NCBI GenBank assembly: GCA_023451395.1
Contig: JAEXZL010000056.1
Location: 1 to 22,354 of the forward strand
Origin: Bacillota bacterium
GTDB lineage: Bacteria > Bacillota > Clostridia > Clostridiales > Clostridiaceae
DNA: 22,354 bases
Direction of reading: 5' to 3'
The notes below the pieces were generated by a model, which saw nothing but the letters and a program-made list of their open reading frames with translations, was not told the DNA's origin and searched no databases. The position numbers and the translations under genes were made by a program. Shown piece after piece: positions 8,612 to 17,143 of the stretch (within the stretch, counting starts at the first letter, position 1; each line of letters opens with the position of its first letter).

Positions 8612-10480
8612 TTATTTATCCTTCTTTAATATAGCTAGAACTACCATTCCAAGTATAGAACCAGCTAATAGTGCAATAAAATATCCAAGAGGATTAGTTA
8701 TAACAGGTAAAACAAAAATTCCTCCGTGAGGTGCTCTTAAAGCACAACCAAATACCATTGATAAAGCTCCTGCTGTTGCTGATCCAATTACACAAGAAGG
8801 TATTACTCTTAGAGGATCTGCTGCTGCAAAGGGTATTGCTCCTTCAGTTATAAATGATAATCCCATTACATAGTTAGTTACTGCCGATTGCCTTTCTCTT
8901 TGTGTGAACTTCTTTTTAAAGAAAGTACTACATAGGGCTATTGCTAGTGGGGGAACCATACCTCCAACCATAACTGCTGCCATAAATTCAAATTGGCCAT
9001 TAGCTAAGGATGCTGTTCCAAATACATAAGCTGCTTTATTTAATGGTCCACCCATATCAAAGGCCATCATACCACCTAAAACTGCTCCAAGTAATATTCT
9101 GCTGCTTTCACCCATATTATTTAGAACATTTGTAATACCAGTATTTAAAGCTGCTACCGGTGGATTAATTATAAAGATAATTATTGCACCTATTAATAAT
9201 ATACCTAATAAGGGATATAACAATACTGGTTTTAATCCTTCTAAGCTATTAGGGAGTTTATCAAATAATTTCTTTAAGCATACTACTAAATATCCTGCAA
9301 TAAAACCTGCAAGTAATGCACCTAAGAACCCTGAGCCTCCGTTATTAGCAAGCATACCGCCAACAAAACCTACCGCTAGAGCTGGTCTATCACCTATACT
9401 CATTGCAATATATCCAGCTAATATTGGTAACATAAAGCCAAAAGCAGTATCACCAACAGTCTTTAAGAATGCTGCAAAAGCTGTATTCTTACCAAAATTT
9501 GAAGGATCAATACTATAATCATCAAATAAAAATGCTAAGGCAATTAATATACCTCCACCAATAACAAAGGGTAGCATATGGGATACTCCATTCATAAGGT
9601 GCTTGTATATTTGTCTTCCTATACTTTCTTTTTCACCGGAAAATTCTTCATCTGAACTTTTTGAACCACTATGGTTATAAACTGGTGCATTTCCTGATAT
9701 AGCTTTGTTTATTAAATCCTCTGCTTTATGAATTCCATCAGCAACCTTAGTTTGAATAACTTTCTTACCATTAAACCTTGACATTTCAACCTTTTTATCA
9801 GCTGCTATTATAATGCACTCTGCTTCATTTATTTCCTTAGTAGTCAATACATTTTTGGCTCCACCGGAACCGCCTGTTTCTACTTTTATTGAAATTCCCA
9901 TTTCTTTAGCTTTTTCTTCTAAGCTTTCAGCTGCCATATAAGTATGAGCAATTCCTGTAGGGCATGCTGTTACAGCTAATATTCTATAGCCATCTTTACT
10001 TTCTTCTTTTACTTTATTTACTTTTTTACTTTCAAACTCATCAATTAACTTTATAAATTCCTCTTGAGTTTTTGAGTTTTCTAAGGCCTTTCTAAACTTT
10101 TCATCCATTAACATAGTTGATAGTCTTGCTAGAACCTCTAAGTGTAAATTATTTTCTCCATCTGGAGCTGCTATTAAGAAAAAGATTTTTGCTGGATTAC
10201 CATCTAAGGAATCGTAGTCTACTCCATCTTTAACTATCATAGCTGCTAAACCAGCGTTTTTAACAGCCTTTGTTTTGGCATGAGGGATAGCAATCCCATC
10301 TCCAATTCCAGTAGTACTAAGTTCTTCTCTAGCTAAAACAGCTTTTTTATACTCATTTTTATCAGTTAAATTCCCTGAGTTATTCATTAAATCTACTAAT
10401 TTATTTATTGCATCATTTTTAGATTTAACATTAGGGTTTATGGCTATAGATTTTTTGTTTAATAGATCTGTAATTTTCAT
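8612..10480 (-). CDS. fruA: Fructose-specific PTS permease, EIIABC
   Basis: Imports fructose across the membrane and phosphorylates it to fructose 1-phosphate using phosphate relayed from HPr. The 622-aa protein has the order IIA-IIB-IIC. IIA spans about residues 1-150 with the phosphorylated histidine in GIAIPHAK (His67). IIB spans about 166-265 with the phosphocysteine in TACPTGIAHTYMA (Cys173). IIC starts near 290 and is a multi-spanning membrane domain to the C-terminus, with a glycine-rich PFVIGGGILIALAF segment. GGAGG lies 7 bases before the ATG. The gene follows fruK with a 17-bp gap, ends just before a strong terminator, and is the last gene of fruR-fruK-fruA. Full length with no visible defect. 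Confidence 0.96.
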   Translation of the reverse strand: MKITDLLNKKSIAINPNVKSKNDAINKLVDLMNNSGNLTDKNEYKKAVLAREELSTTGIGDGIAIPHAKTKAVKNAGLAAMIVKDGVDYDSLDGNPAKIFFLIAAPDGENNLHLEVLARLSTMLMDEKFRKALENSKTQEEFIKLIDEFESKKVNKVKEESKDGYRILAVTACPTGIAHTYMAAESLEEKAKEMGISIKVETGGSGGAKNVLTTKEINEAECIIIAADKKVEMSRFNGKKVIQTKVADGIHKAEDLINKAISGNAPVYNHSGSKSSDEEFSGEKESIGRQIYKHLMNGVSHMLPFVIGGGILIALAFLFDDYSIDPSNFGKNTAFAAFLKTVGDTAFGFMLPILAGYIAMSIGDRPALAVGFVGGMLANNGGSGFLGALLAGFIAGYLVVCLKKLFDKLPNSLEGLKPVLLYPLLGILLIGAIIIFIINPPVAALNTGITNVLNNMGESSRILLGAVLGGMMAFDMGGPLNKAAYVFGTASLANGQFEFMAAVMVGGMVPPLAIALCSTFFKKKFTQRERQSAVTNYVMGLSFITEGAIPFAAADPLRVIPSCVIGSATAGALSMVFGCALRAPHGGIFVLPVITNPLGYFIALLAGSILGMVVLAILKKDK

Positions 10481-10498
10481 GATTAATCCTCCAAACTA

Positions 10499-11401
10499 TT
10501 ATATTTGTTTTAATAACTCATATACTTTTTCTTTAGTTGCTAGTCCTTCTGAGAAAGCACTTGCACTTCCTGTTGCAACACTCATCTTAAAGGCTTCTTC
10601 TAAATTTTTATTATTTAAATATCCCGCAATAAAGCCACCTACCATAGAATCACCGGCACCTACAGAATTAACTAATTTACCCTTTGGAACTTCTGATTTT
10701 ATAACTGTATTATCCTCTGATATAAATATAGCTCCATCTCCTGCCATAGATACTAATACATTTCTAGCACCCATTTCCTTAAGCTTTTTAGCATATAAAA
10801 TGATTTCCTCTTCATTTGTAATTTTAATATTAAATAATTCTCCTAACTCATGATGATTTGGTTTAATTAAAAATGGTTTATATTTTAAAACATTTAATAA
10901 TAAATCCTTTGTTGCATCTACAATGATTTTAACTTCTTTATCTTTTAATCTTTCCATAATTATTTCATATATATTTTCTGGAAGGGATGATGGAATGCTT
11001 CCTGCTAGTACTAGCACATCACCTTCTTTTAACAATTCAATTTTTTTATATAATATATCTAAATCACTGTCATAGATATTTGGTCCTTGACCATTTATCT
11101 CTGATTCTTCATTAGATTTTAGCTTAACATTTATTCTAGACATGCCATTTTTTAGCTTGATAAAATCTGTTTTGCAGCCTAGAGCCTTTACTTTATTTTC
11201 AATTTCATCTCCTGTAAAGCCTGCTATAAAGCCAAGGGCTATATTTTCTACATTTAAATTATTTAAGACTATAGAAACATTAATTCCTTTTCCTCCTGCA
11301 TATATTTCTTCATAGGATGTTCTATTAACTTTACCAAGTTTAAAATCATTCACTCTAACTATATAATCAAGAGCAGGGTTAAAGGTTATAGTGTATATCA
11401 T
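10499..11401 (-). CDS. fruK: 1-phosphofructokinase
   Basis: Cytoplasmic PfkB/ribokinase-family kinase that converts fructose 1-phosphate, the product of the neighbouring permease, to fructose 1,6-bisphosphate. The 300-aa length is normal. The family's first signature is seen in AGGKGINVSIVLNNL (35-49) and the second in NSVGAGDSMVGGF (245-257), with Asp251 as catalytic base. KPNHHELGELF (180-190) is also typical of 1-phosphofructokinases. Its start codon overlaps the fruR stop in an ATGA tetranucleotide (11398-11401), which indicates translational coupling. fruA follows after 17 bp. Confidence 0.96.
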   Translation of the reverse strand: MIYTITFNPALDYIVRVNDFKLGKVNRTSYEEIYAGGKGINVSIVLNNLNVENIALGFIAGFTGDEIENKVKALGCKTDFIKLKNGMSRINVKLKSNEESEINGQGPNIYDSDLDILYKKIELLKEGDVLVLAGSIPSSLPENIYEIIMERLKDKEVKIIVDATKDLLLNVLKYKPFLIKPNHHELGELFNIKITNEEEIILYAKKLKEMGARNVLVSMAGDGAIFISEDNTVIKSEVPKGKLVNSVGAGDSMVGGFIAGYLNNKNLEEAFKMSVATGSASAFSEGLATKEKVYELLKQI

Positions 11402-12150
11402 AATTTTAAGACCTCCACTACATCAGTTTTATTCAAATATATATTATCTTCTAATTCGGTAGTAATTATTACGCATTTATCTATTTCTGCAAAGGTAATA
11501 CAGCTTATTTCATTAAATTTTGTCTTGTCTGCAAGTATATAAGCATTTCTTGTTCTTTTGATCGCTTCTTTCTTAACTAAAGCTTCTTTAATATCAGGTG
11601 TGGTAAATCCTCTATAATCTGAAATGCCATTAGTTCCAAAAAAGCCTTTAGTGAAATTATATTTTTTCAAACTATTTATAGCCTCTACACCTACTATTGC
11701 TTCAGTACTTGATTTTACTTCTCCTCCAATAATGTAAGTTGCAAAGCCTTTGCTTAGTAACTTTTTAGCCTGATTTATGCCATTTGTCACATATACTGCA
11801 TTTTTTTCTGTTAAATAATCTATAATTAAATTTGTTGTTGTCCCTGAATCTATATAAACAAAGTCATTATTCATTACTAAGCTAGCTGCATACTTTGCTA
11901 TAATAGCCTTATTTTCTATATTTAAATTTTCCCTTATAGAAATATTATCATCCTTAGTATTAAACTCCTTTTCAATGAGAGTTGCACCACCATGAACCTT
12001 TTTAAGCTTTCCTTCTGAATGCAAATAGTTTAAATCTCTTCTAATTGTTGATTCTGAAGTATCTAACATTTTTACAAGTTCATGTACATATACAACTGAA
12101 TTTTTATTTAGTTCCTCTAATATAAGCTTATGTCTTTCTTCCGTTAACAT
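11398..12150 (-). CDS. fruR: DeoR-family repressor of the fructose operon
   Basis: Transcriptional regulator, first gene of the operon. Start ATG 12150 (250 aa) is chosen because AGGAGTGATT lies 3-12 bases before it; the in-frame GTG at 12159 lies inside that site. Residues of about 5-57 form the DeoR helix-turn-helix, with TSESTIRRDLNYLHSEGKL (31-49) and the conserved KVHGGA (51-56). The remainder resembles the DeoR sensor domain, with DSGTTTN binding-loop residues and a KTKF near the C-terminus. In related operons FruR is relieved by fructose 1-phosphate. The same effector is likely here because fruK and fruA are cotranscribed. It probably acts on the CAAAA...TTCAA repeats in its own promoter. 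Confidence 0.93.
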   Translation of the reverse strand: MLTEERHKLILEELNKNSVVYVHELVKMLDTSESTIRRDLNYLHSEGKLKKVHGGATLIEKEFNTKDDNISIRENLNIENKAIIAKYAASLVMNNDFVYIDSGTTTNLIIDYLTEKNAVYVTNGINQAKKLLSKGFATYIIGGEVKSSTEAIVGVEAINSLKKYNFTKGFFGTNGISDYRGFTTPDIKEALVKKEAIKRTRNAYILADKTKFNEISCITFAEIDKCVIITTELEDNIYLNKTDVVEVLKL

Positions 12151-12170
12151 AATAATCACTCCTTGTTTAT

Positions 12171-12199
12171 ATAATACTACAACACAAAAACGATTTCAA
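12171..12199 (-). promoter_or_regulatory. Promoter of fruRKA
   Basis: On the - strand the sequence reads TTGAAA (12194-12199), a 17-base spacer, then TATTAT (12171-12176). This is a good sigma-A promoter 21 bp from the fruR start. The -35 box overlaps the first operator-like repeat. Confidence 0.75.
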
Positions 12200-12264
12200 T
12201 CATAATCAGTCAAAATAATTCAAAATCATGCAAGTAAATTTTGGTTGCAAGCAAAATCGTTCAA
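12185..12264. promoter_or_regulatory. Three operator-like direct repeats, CAAAAnnnTTCAA type
   Basis: Three related copies lie in the same orientation: CAAAAACGATTTCAA (12185-12199), CAAAATAATTCAA (12211-12223) and CAAAATCGTTCAA (12252-12264). The first covers the fruR -35 box. DeoR-family sugar repressors commonly bind several repeats around their promoter, so these are candidate FruR sites. The outer copy lies 118 bp from the divergent GTPase gene start and could affect that gene as well. Confidence 0.6.
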
Positions 12265-12381
12265 CATTTACTTTCTATTCTTCAATGAAACCTCATACCA
12301 TCTCCCTAAAATGTTATATAATTATATCTATAGCAAATTACATAAATTTCATTTGTTTAGTTAGCTGCGAGAGGTGATTTA

Positions 12382-14355
12382 ATGGATAAGAAGACCTTTG
12401 GAGTATTTGCTCATGTTGATGCCGGGAAGACCAGTTTTTCTGAGCAGCTGCTCTTTCATGCTGGTGTAATAAGAAATCCAGGAAGGGTTGATCATAAAAA
12501 TACGGTATTAGATGCCCATGATATTGAGAGGCAGAGGGGGATAACTATATTTTCGGACCAGGCTAGGTTTTTCTATGAAGACACTGATTATTATCTCATA
12601 GATACTCCTGGACATATTGATTTTTCAGCCGAAGCGGAAAGGATGGTAGCCTGTCTTGACTATGCTATTCTCATAATTAGCGGTAAGGATGGGGTACAGG
12701 CTCATAGCAACTCTCTTTTTAGACTCTTTGAAAAATATAATATACCGGTGTTTATCTTTATAAATAAAATAGATATAGAGACCTTTTTCTTAGAGGAGAT
12801 TATTAAGGATATTAAAAGCAGGCTTACGGAGGATGTTATATATATTCCCACAGATTCTGTAGATAGAGCTTGGACTGAAGAGGAGTCAGTTTTAGAATTT
12901 CTTTCAGAAAGGGATGAGGACGCACTGCAGCTATACTTAGAGGACAACCTAACTAAGAAGAAGGTGATAGAAGGATATAAGGGCGTGATTAAAGATAGAA
13001 AATGCTTTCCTATTACCATAGGGTCAGCTTTGAAGGATATTGGAATAAAAGAGTTCCTGAGTCTTTTCCATAGCTTCACAGATACGGACTATTCTTCTTC
13101 AAAAGCTTTGCCTTTTACAGGAAGGGTATATAAAATCCGCCATGATAATAAAGGAAATAGAATAACCTATCTAAAGGCTCTTATTGGAACCTTAAAACCA
13201 AAGGATGAGTTTACCTTTAATAAAGAAGGAGAAGAGTATTCAGAAAAGATAAATGAAATACGTATTTATACTGGAAGTAAATACGAAAGTATATCAGAAG
13301 CCTCTGCCGGTGATATCATTGCAGTTACGGGACTTAAGACGCCAAACTCTGGAGACTATTTAGGAACTGATGAAAAGTCTGAAGAATCCTTTTTTCAAAC
13401 AGCCTTAGAATCTAAGGTTTCCTTTTCACCTTCTTTAGATAAAAACCAAGTATTATCAGCTTTAAAGCTGTTAGAAGCAGAGGATCCTATGCTGGGAGTT
13501 TACTATGAGAAGGAACTGGATTCAATAAAAGTTAACCTCATGGGGAAAATACAGCTGGAGGTTTTAAAGGAGATAATAAAAGACCGCTTTGGCTTTGATG
13601 TAGACTTTGAAAAGCCAGAGGTTCTTTATAGAGAAACCATTGCCTCGCAGGTAATGGGATATGGTCATTATGAGCCTTTAAGACACTATGCTGAGGTTAA
13701 TATCAGGTTAGAGCCTTCTTCAAGAGGCTCAGGCATTACCTTTGAAAGTCAATGTCATGTTGATGTTCTCCCTACCAATTACCAAAGCCTCATAAGGACT
13801 CATATTTTTGAGAAAAAACACAAGGGTATACTTACTGGCTTTCCTATTACAGATATAAACATTGTACTTACTGCTGGCAGAGCTCATTTAAAGCATACCG
13901 AGGGGGGAGATTTTAGGGAAGCTACTTATAGAGCTATTCGTCAGGGGCTAGAGAAGGCTGATAATGTGCTTTTAGAACCTTATTATAGCTTTGATATATA
14001 TGCACCTTCCCACTGCATGGGAAGAATAATATCAGATATTCAAAGAATGAATGGCAGCTGTGAGATAAATGAAGCCTCCAGGGAGGTTATCCATATTCAT
14101 GGAAGAGGGCCAGTGGCTTCCTTTATGGACTATCAAGGAGAGCTCTTAGCTATAACAAAAGGTATGGGTTCTATTGCCTTTATATTTGATGGTTATGATC
14201 TTTGCCATAATAGAGAAGAGGTTATAGAAAGAATAGCCTATGATAAGGGAGCAGACAAAGAAAATACCTCAGCTTCGGTTTTTTGTGTCAAAGGAGCTGG
14301 ATTTCTTGTAAATTGGGATGAAGCAGAGAAGTATATGCATTGTATAGGGAAATGA
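12382..14355 (+). CDS. Tet(M)/TetB(P)-like translational GTPase (EF-G family)
   Basis: A 657-aa ribosome-associated GTPase with the layout of tetracycline ribosomal protection proteins. The GTP-binding motifs are intact: AHVDAGKTS (10-18), QRGITI (51-56), DTPGH (74-78), NKID (128-131) and GSAL near 214. EF-G-like domains II-V follow, ending with a long C-terminal tail. Ribosomal protection proteins use GTP to release tetracycline from the ribosome. However, clostridia carry chromosomal relatives of this length whose resistance activity is not established, and the signature C-terminal and domain IV loops cannot be judged by eye. The start has GAGGTGATTTA before ATG. The gene is divergent from fruR, with a TATAAT at 12317-12322 as a possible -10. 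A decayed second copy of its 5' part lies at 8417-8522. Confidence 0.85.
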   Translation: MDKKTFGVFAHVDAGKTSFSEQLLFHAGVIRNPGRVDHKNTVLDAHDIERQRGITIFSDQARFFYEDTDYYLIDTPGHIDFSAEAERMVACLDYAILIISGKDGVQAHSNSLFRLFEKYNIPVFIFINKIDIETFFLEEIIKDIKSRLTEDVIYIPTDSVDRAWTEEESVLEFLSERDEDALQLYLEDNLTKKKVIEGYKGVIKDRKCFPITIGSALKDIGIKEFLSLFHSFTDTDYSSSKALPFTGRVYKIRHDNKGNRITYLKALIGTLKPKDEFTFNKEGEEYSEKINEIRIYTGSKYESISEASAGDIIAVTGLKTPNSGDYLGTDEKSEESFFQTALESKVSFSPSLDKNQVLSALKLLEAEDPMLGVYYEKELDSIKVNLMGKIQLEVLKEIIKDRFGFDVDFEKPEVLYRETIASQVMGYGHYEPLRHYAEVNIRLEPSSRGSGITFESQCHVDVLPTNYQSLIRTHIFEKKHKGILTGFPITDINIVLTAGRAHLKHTEGGDFREATYRAIRQGLEKADNVLLEPYYSFDIYAPSHCMGRIISDIQRMNGSCEINEASREVIHIHGRGPVASFMDYQGELLAITKGMGSIAFIFDGYDLCHNREEVIERIAYDKGADKENTSASVFCVKGAGFLVNWDEAEKYMHCIGK

Positions 14356-14513
14356 TTAAATAAGTTCTAAGACAATAAACTTATTTAATTTACTTTAATA
14401 TTCTATTACAGTTTTTATCTAAAATCCTATGCTCCCTTGATATTTAAGGCTCTGCTAGATTTTATAGAATTAACATGAGATTATGATTATATATATATCT
14501 ACTGAAGTCAATA

Positions 14514-14560
14514 AAGCATCGAAATGAGTGTAGTACATCCTTGCTTCGATGCTTATTTAT
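14514..14560 (+). terminator. Probable terminator downstream of the Tet-like gene
   Basis: AAGCATCGAA (14514-14523) and TTCGATGCTT (14545-14554) form a perfect 10-bp stem with a 21-base loop, followed by ATTTATTTT. It lies about 160 bp after the stop. The rest of the 380-bp gap (14356-14735) holds no gene. I looked there for a fluoride-type riboswitch and did not see one. Confidence 0.6.
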
Positions 14561-14720
14561 TTTGCTTCTTATATACAATTAATAACTATAATGTAAATTG
14601 TGAGCTTGGACAATTGAAAAACGTAGGGATTATAATATAAATAAGGAATAATCTACGATTATAGATAAAAGATATTACAACATAAAACCAATAATTAAAT
14701 TAAAATATACATAAAGAACA

Positions 14721-14738
14721 GGAAGTATTAATGTAATG
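14721..14738 (+). promoter_or_regulatory. Ribosome binding site with start-stop codon pair before the CLC gene
   Basis: GGAAG (14721-14725) is followed at ideal distance by ATGTAATG. The first ATG (14731) is immediately followed by the stop TAA, which overlaps the real start ATG at 14736. Ribosomes could start and stop at once and then reinitiate, lowering expression of the CLC gene. The site is read directly from the sequence; any effect is inference. Confidence 0.4.
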
Positions 14739-15992
14739 GAAAAGTGTAAGGAAGAGTTTTCACAGTATATTACCTCTGGTAAAACCTTTGTAAGATGGCT
14801 TATTATATCAGTTCTGATGGGATTATTAGTTGGAGGCTTTAGCAGTATTTTTTCAAGGGCAATGACAATTGCTACAGAATTTAGGGTTACTCATGGATAT
14901 ATAGTGTTTTTATTACCTTTAGGTGGATTAATAATTGTAGGACTTTATCATATTTGTAATATGAGAGATGACCGTGGTACTAATACGGTTTTGGCTAATA
15001 TTCATGCCCAATCAGAAATTCCCTTTCGTATGGCACCTCTGATATTCATATCCACAGTTATAACCCATCTTTTTGGAGGCTCTGCAGGAAGGGAAGGAGC
15101 GGCACTGCAGTTGGGAGGAAGTATAGGTAATAAGCTGGGAAGGATATTTAAATTTGATGATGAGGATAGGAGAGTAATGGTTATGTGTGGAATGAGCGCA
15201 GCCTTTTCAGCTCTCTTTGGAACCCCTATGGCTGCTGCTGTATTTCCAATGGAAATGGTCAGTGTAGGGGTTATGTATTATGCTGCCTTATTTCCCTGTG
15301 TATTTTCTTCAATAATTGCCACAAAATTTGCAGCCACCATGGGTATAGATCCTGCAGCTTATAGTATATTATCTATTCCTAGTCTTACCTTAAGCTCTGG
15401 AGGTAAGATTGTAATATTATCGATATTATGTGCTATTATCAGTGCTATCTTTTGCATAATTCTTCATGGGACTTCGGAATTGTATCAAAGGTACATAAAA
15501 AATCAATACTTAAGAGTTCTAACTGGAGGAGCATTGATTATAATACTGACTCTTTTAATAGGAAGTAGAGATTATTTGGGAGCTGGTACTGATATCATAG
15601 GAAGAGCTATAGGTGGACAGGCACTTCCTTTGGCCTTTGTATTTAAAATGCTTTTTACTGCTTTAACTCTTGGCTCAGGCTTTAAGGGAGGAGAAATAGT
15701 GCCTTCATTTTTTGTAGGAGCAACCTTTGGCTGCATAGTAGGACAGCTTTTAGGAGTTTCTCCATCTCTTTGTGCTGCAGTAGGAATGATAGGTGTTTTT
15801 TGTGGGGTTACAAACTGTCCTATATCTTCAATGCTTATAAGCTTTGAGCTTTTCGGTTTTAAGGGCTCGGTGTATTTTTTAATGGCTGTAGCTGTTAGCT
15901 ACATGCTCTCAGGTTATTATGGGTTATATAAGGATCAGGTTATTGTTTACTCAAAATACAAGGCTAGATATGTAAACAAGAAAGTAAGATGA
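14736..15992 (+). CDS. CLC-family anion antiporter, possibly the fluoride (CLC-F) type
   Basis: Integral membrane anion transporter of 418 aa with about ten hydrophobic segments. The gating-glutamate motif is GREGA (118-122, Glu120). The C-terminal anion-site motif is GSGFKGGEIVPSFF (313-326). The first selectivity loop, normally GSGIP in chloride CLCs, reads GTNTV here (81-85), and the second has Ala instead of Pro in GREGP. As I recall, CLC-F fluoride/proton antiporters replace the first motif with a sequence having Asn or Met at the third position and have GREG followed by a small residue. This protein fits the Asn form. There are no C-terminal CBS domains. It stands alone and no fluoride riboswitch was seen upstream. 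A chloride role remains possible. The Tet-like gene upstream is separated by a terminator. Confidence 0.88.
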   Translation: MEKCKEEFSQYITSGKTFVRWLIISVLMGLLVGGFSSIFSRAMTIATEFRVTHGYIVFLLPLGGLIIVGLYHICNMRDDRGTNTVLANIHAQSEIPFRMAPLIFISTVITHLFGGSAGREGAALQLGGSIGNKLGRIFKFDDEDRRVMVMCGMSAAFSALFGTPMAAAVFPMEMVSVGVMYYAALFPCVFSSIIATKFAATMGIDPAAYSILSIPSLTLSSGGKIVILSILCAIISAIFCIILHGTSELYQRYIKNQYLRVLTGGALIIILTLLIGSRDYLGAGTDIIGRAIGGQALPLAFVFKMLFTALTLGSGFKGGEIVPSFFVGATFGCIVGQLLGVSPSLCAAVGMIGVFCGVTNCPISSMLISFELFGFKGSVYFLMAVAVSYMLSGYYGLYKDQVIVYSKYKARYVNKKVR

Positions 15993-16039
15993 GGAATTTC
16001 AAAAATAAGCTTAGCTCTCTTATTCATTAAAATAACTAG

Positions 16040-16066
16040 TTAGGATTCTCCTAAGTCTTTGCCTTT
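16040..16066 (+). terminator. Weak terminator candidate after the CLC gene
   Basis: TTAGGA (16040-16045) and TCCTAA (16049-16054) form a 6-bp stem with a tight 3-base loop, followed by GTCTTTGCCTTTTT. It is 48 bp after the CLC stop. The stem is short, so the call is tentative. Confidence 0.4.
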
Positions 16067-16189
16067 TTACCAAAAGGGTATCTATACATTCATATGGAAT
16101 TAGATGCCAAAGAAGAAGCAGTGTGTTAAAATACCTATATGATTATTTGATCAAATAAAATGACAAGGGTAAATATGAGGAGATTAATT

Positions 16190-16558
16190 ATGGATAATTA
16201 TTCACAAGAAGAAATACATAAGGCATTACTTCTTATATCTTCAACGATCAGTAAATGCGAAAAGATGCAGCATAAATTTGCAGAGGGAACATCACAACAT
16301 TCTCTCTTAAGAAACAGAATTAAAGCATTACAAATTTCTAAATGCTTAATAGAAGGGGACAGAGGTATAGAGGCCTATACAGAGGAGGATTTGAAAAAAG
16401 CATTACCCCCTGTGATTTCAATTATTAATAAAACTGAAAAAGCTCAAAGTAAGTATGATGAAGGAAATATTCAGTTTAAGAGATTTACACCAATAATACA
16501 AGCAATGTATATTTGTAAGGCATTGATAGAAGAAGAAATAATGAAAAGAAGGCAATAA
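16190..16558 (+). CDS. Small protein of two 52-residue repeats, function unknown
   Basis: A 122-aa hydrophilic, helix-rich protein of unknown function. ATG 16190 is preferred over the in-frame ATG 16160 because AGGAG (16178-16182) stands 7 bases before it and nothing stands before 16160. Residues 4-55 and 63-114 align without a gap at an offset of 59. Both start with Y-[ST]-x-E-[ED]-[IL]-x-K-A-L and share KxEK, Q at equal places, EG, I-x-A, I-x-K and end in LIE. This is an internal duplication of one unit. No cysteine pairs, signal peptide or membrane segment is seen. The high Lys/Glu content and regular heptad-like spacing suggest a helical bundle. It is monocistronic, between the CLC gene and the R-M locus. 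Confidence 0.7.
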   Translation: MDNYSQEEIHKALLLISSTISKCEKMQHKFAEGTSQHSLLRNRIKALQISKCLIEGDRGIEAYTEEDLKKALPPVISIINKTEKAQSKYDEGNIQFKRFTPIIQAMYICKALIEEEIMKRRQ

Positions 16559-17143
16559 ATTTAAACATATCGGCAGGATTGTGGTTAGATATTAATATTG
16601 TTTGTGGCATCTGGATACTCCTCATTGTCTAGCAGTAAATACATAGTTTTTACTGTAATATATAATTGCAGGAATAGACCCAAGTTTCCACATGTAAATC
16701 AAGGTGATTCCCATTTGCTAGCTACATATGTTAGATTCCGCAGTTACCCTTACATCATGGACAGAATACATTATATTCAGGAAATTACATGTGTTGCCTT
16801 TCACCATAGTGGTTAATCCACTTCTTATCTTTTCTGCACGGATTAGCAGCCGGAGAGTAATTCCTGGCCAGAGCTCCTTTGATCTCCTTATGGAAGTAAT
16901 GCAGGTGGACTGATTTAATAGGGGAGGCATCTGGGATATCATAGAGTATAATGGCTATCTATATTTGGAAACCTACAACGATCTATGCTGGGTTTAGCTG
17001 AGGTACATGGAACACATAACTTTGAGTCTCTATATAGAGATTTAGATAACCCTATATATACAGAATGAATAGCTGTGAAAAAATGATACTTTAGTGATAA
17101 AATTAAATATATATATATTTAGTATTTTGATTGGAGACTCTTA
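16559..17143. other. Gene-poor stretch, possibly decayed coding DNA
   Basis: No intact gene is supported. Several overlapping short frames of 60-75 codons occur on both strands without good ribosome binding sites. Base composition at about 16680-16960 is less AT-rich than the flanking non-coding DNA, which is compatible with a decayed gene. Short readable pieces exist, such as a - strand frame over about 16800-16915 and a + strand frame near 16920-16997 ending WDIIEYNGYLYLETYNDL, but I recognise neither. It forms the left edge of the R-M locus. Confidence 0.45.

Noticed and set aside
12382..14355. Confident call of a tetracycline resistance gene
   Set aside because: The layout is that of ribosomal protection proteins, but chromosomal clostridial relatives exist without shown resistance, and the decisive loops cannot be judged by eye.
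14356..14735. Fluoride (crcB) riboswitch before the CLC gene
   Set aside because: No stretch resembling the conserved riboswitch core was found; only a terminator hairpin and AT-rich DNA are visible.
16598..16942. Overlapping short frames on both strands as genes
   Set aside because: They lack proper ribosome binding sites, overlap each other, and have no recognisable protein features.
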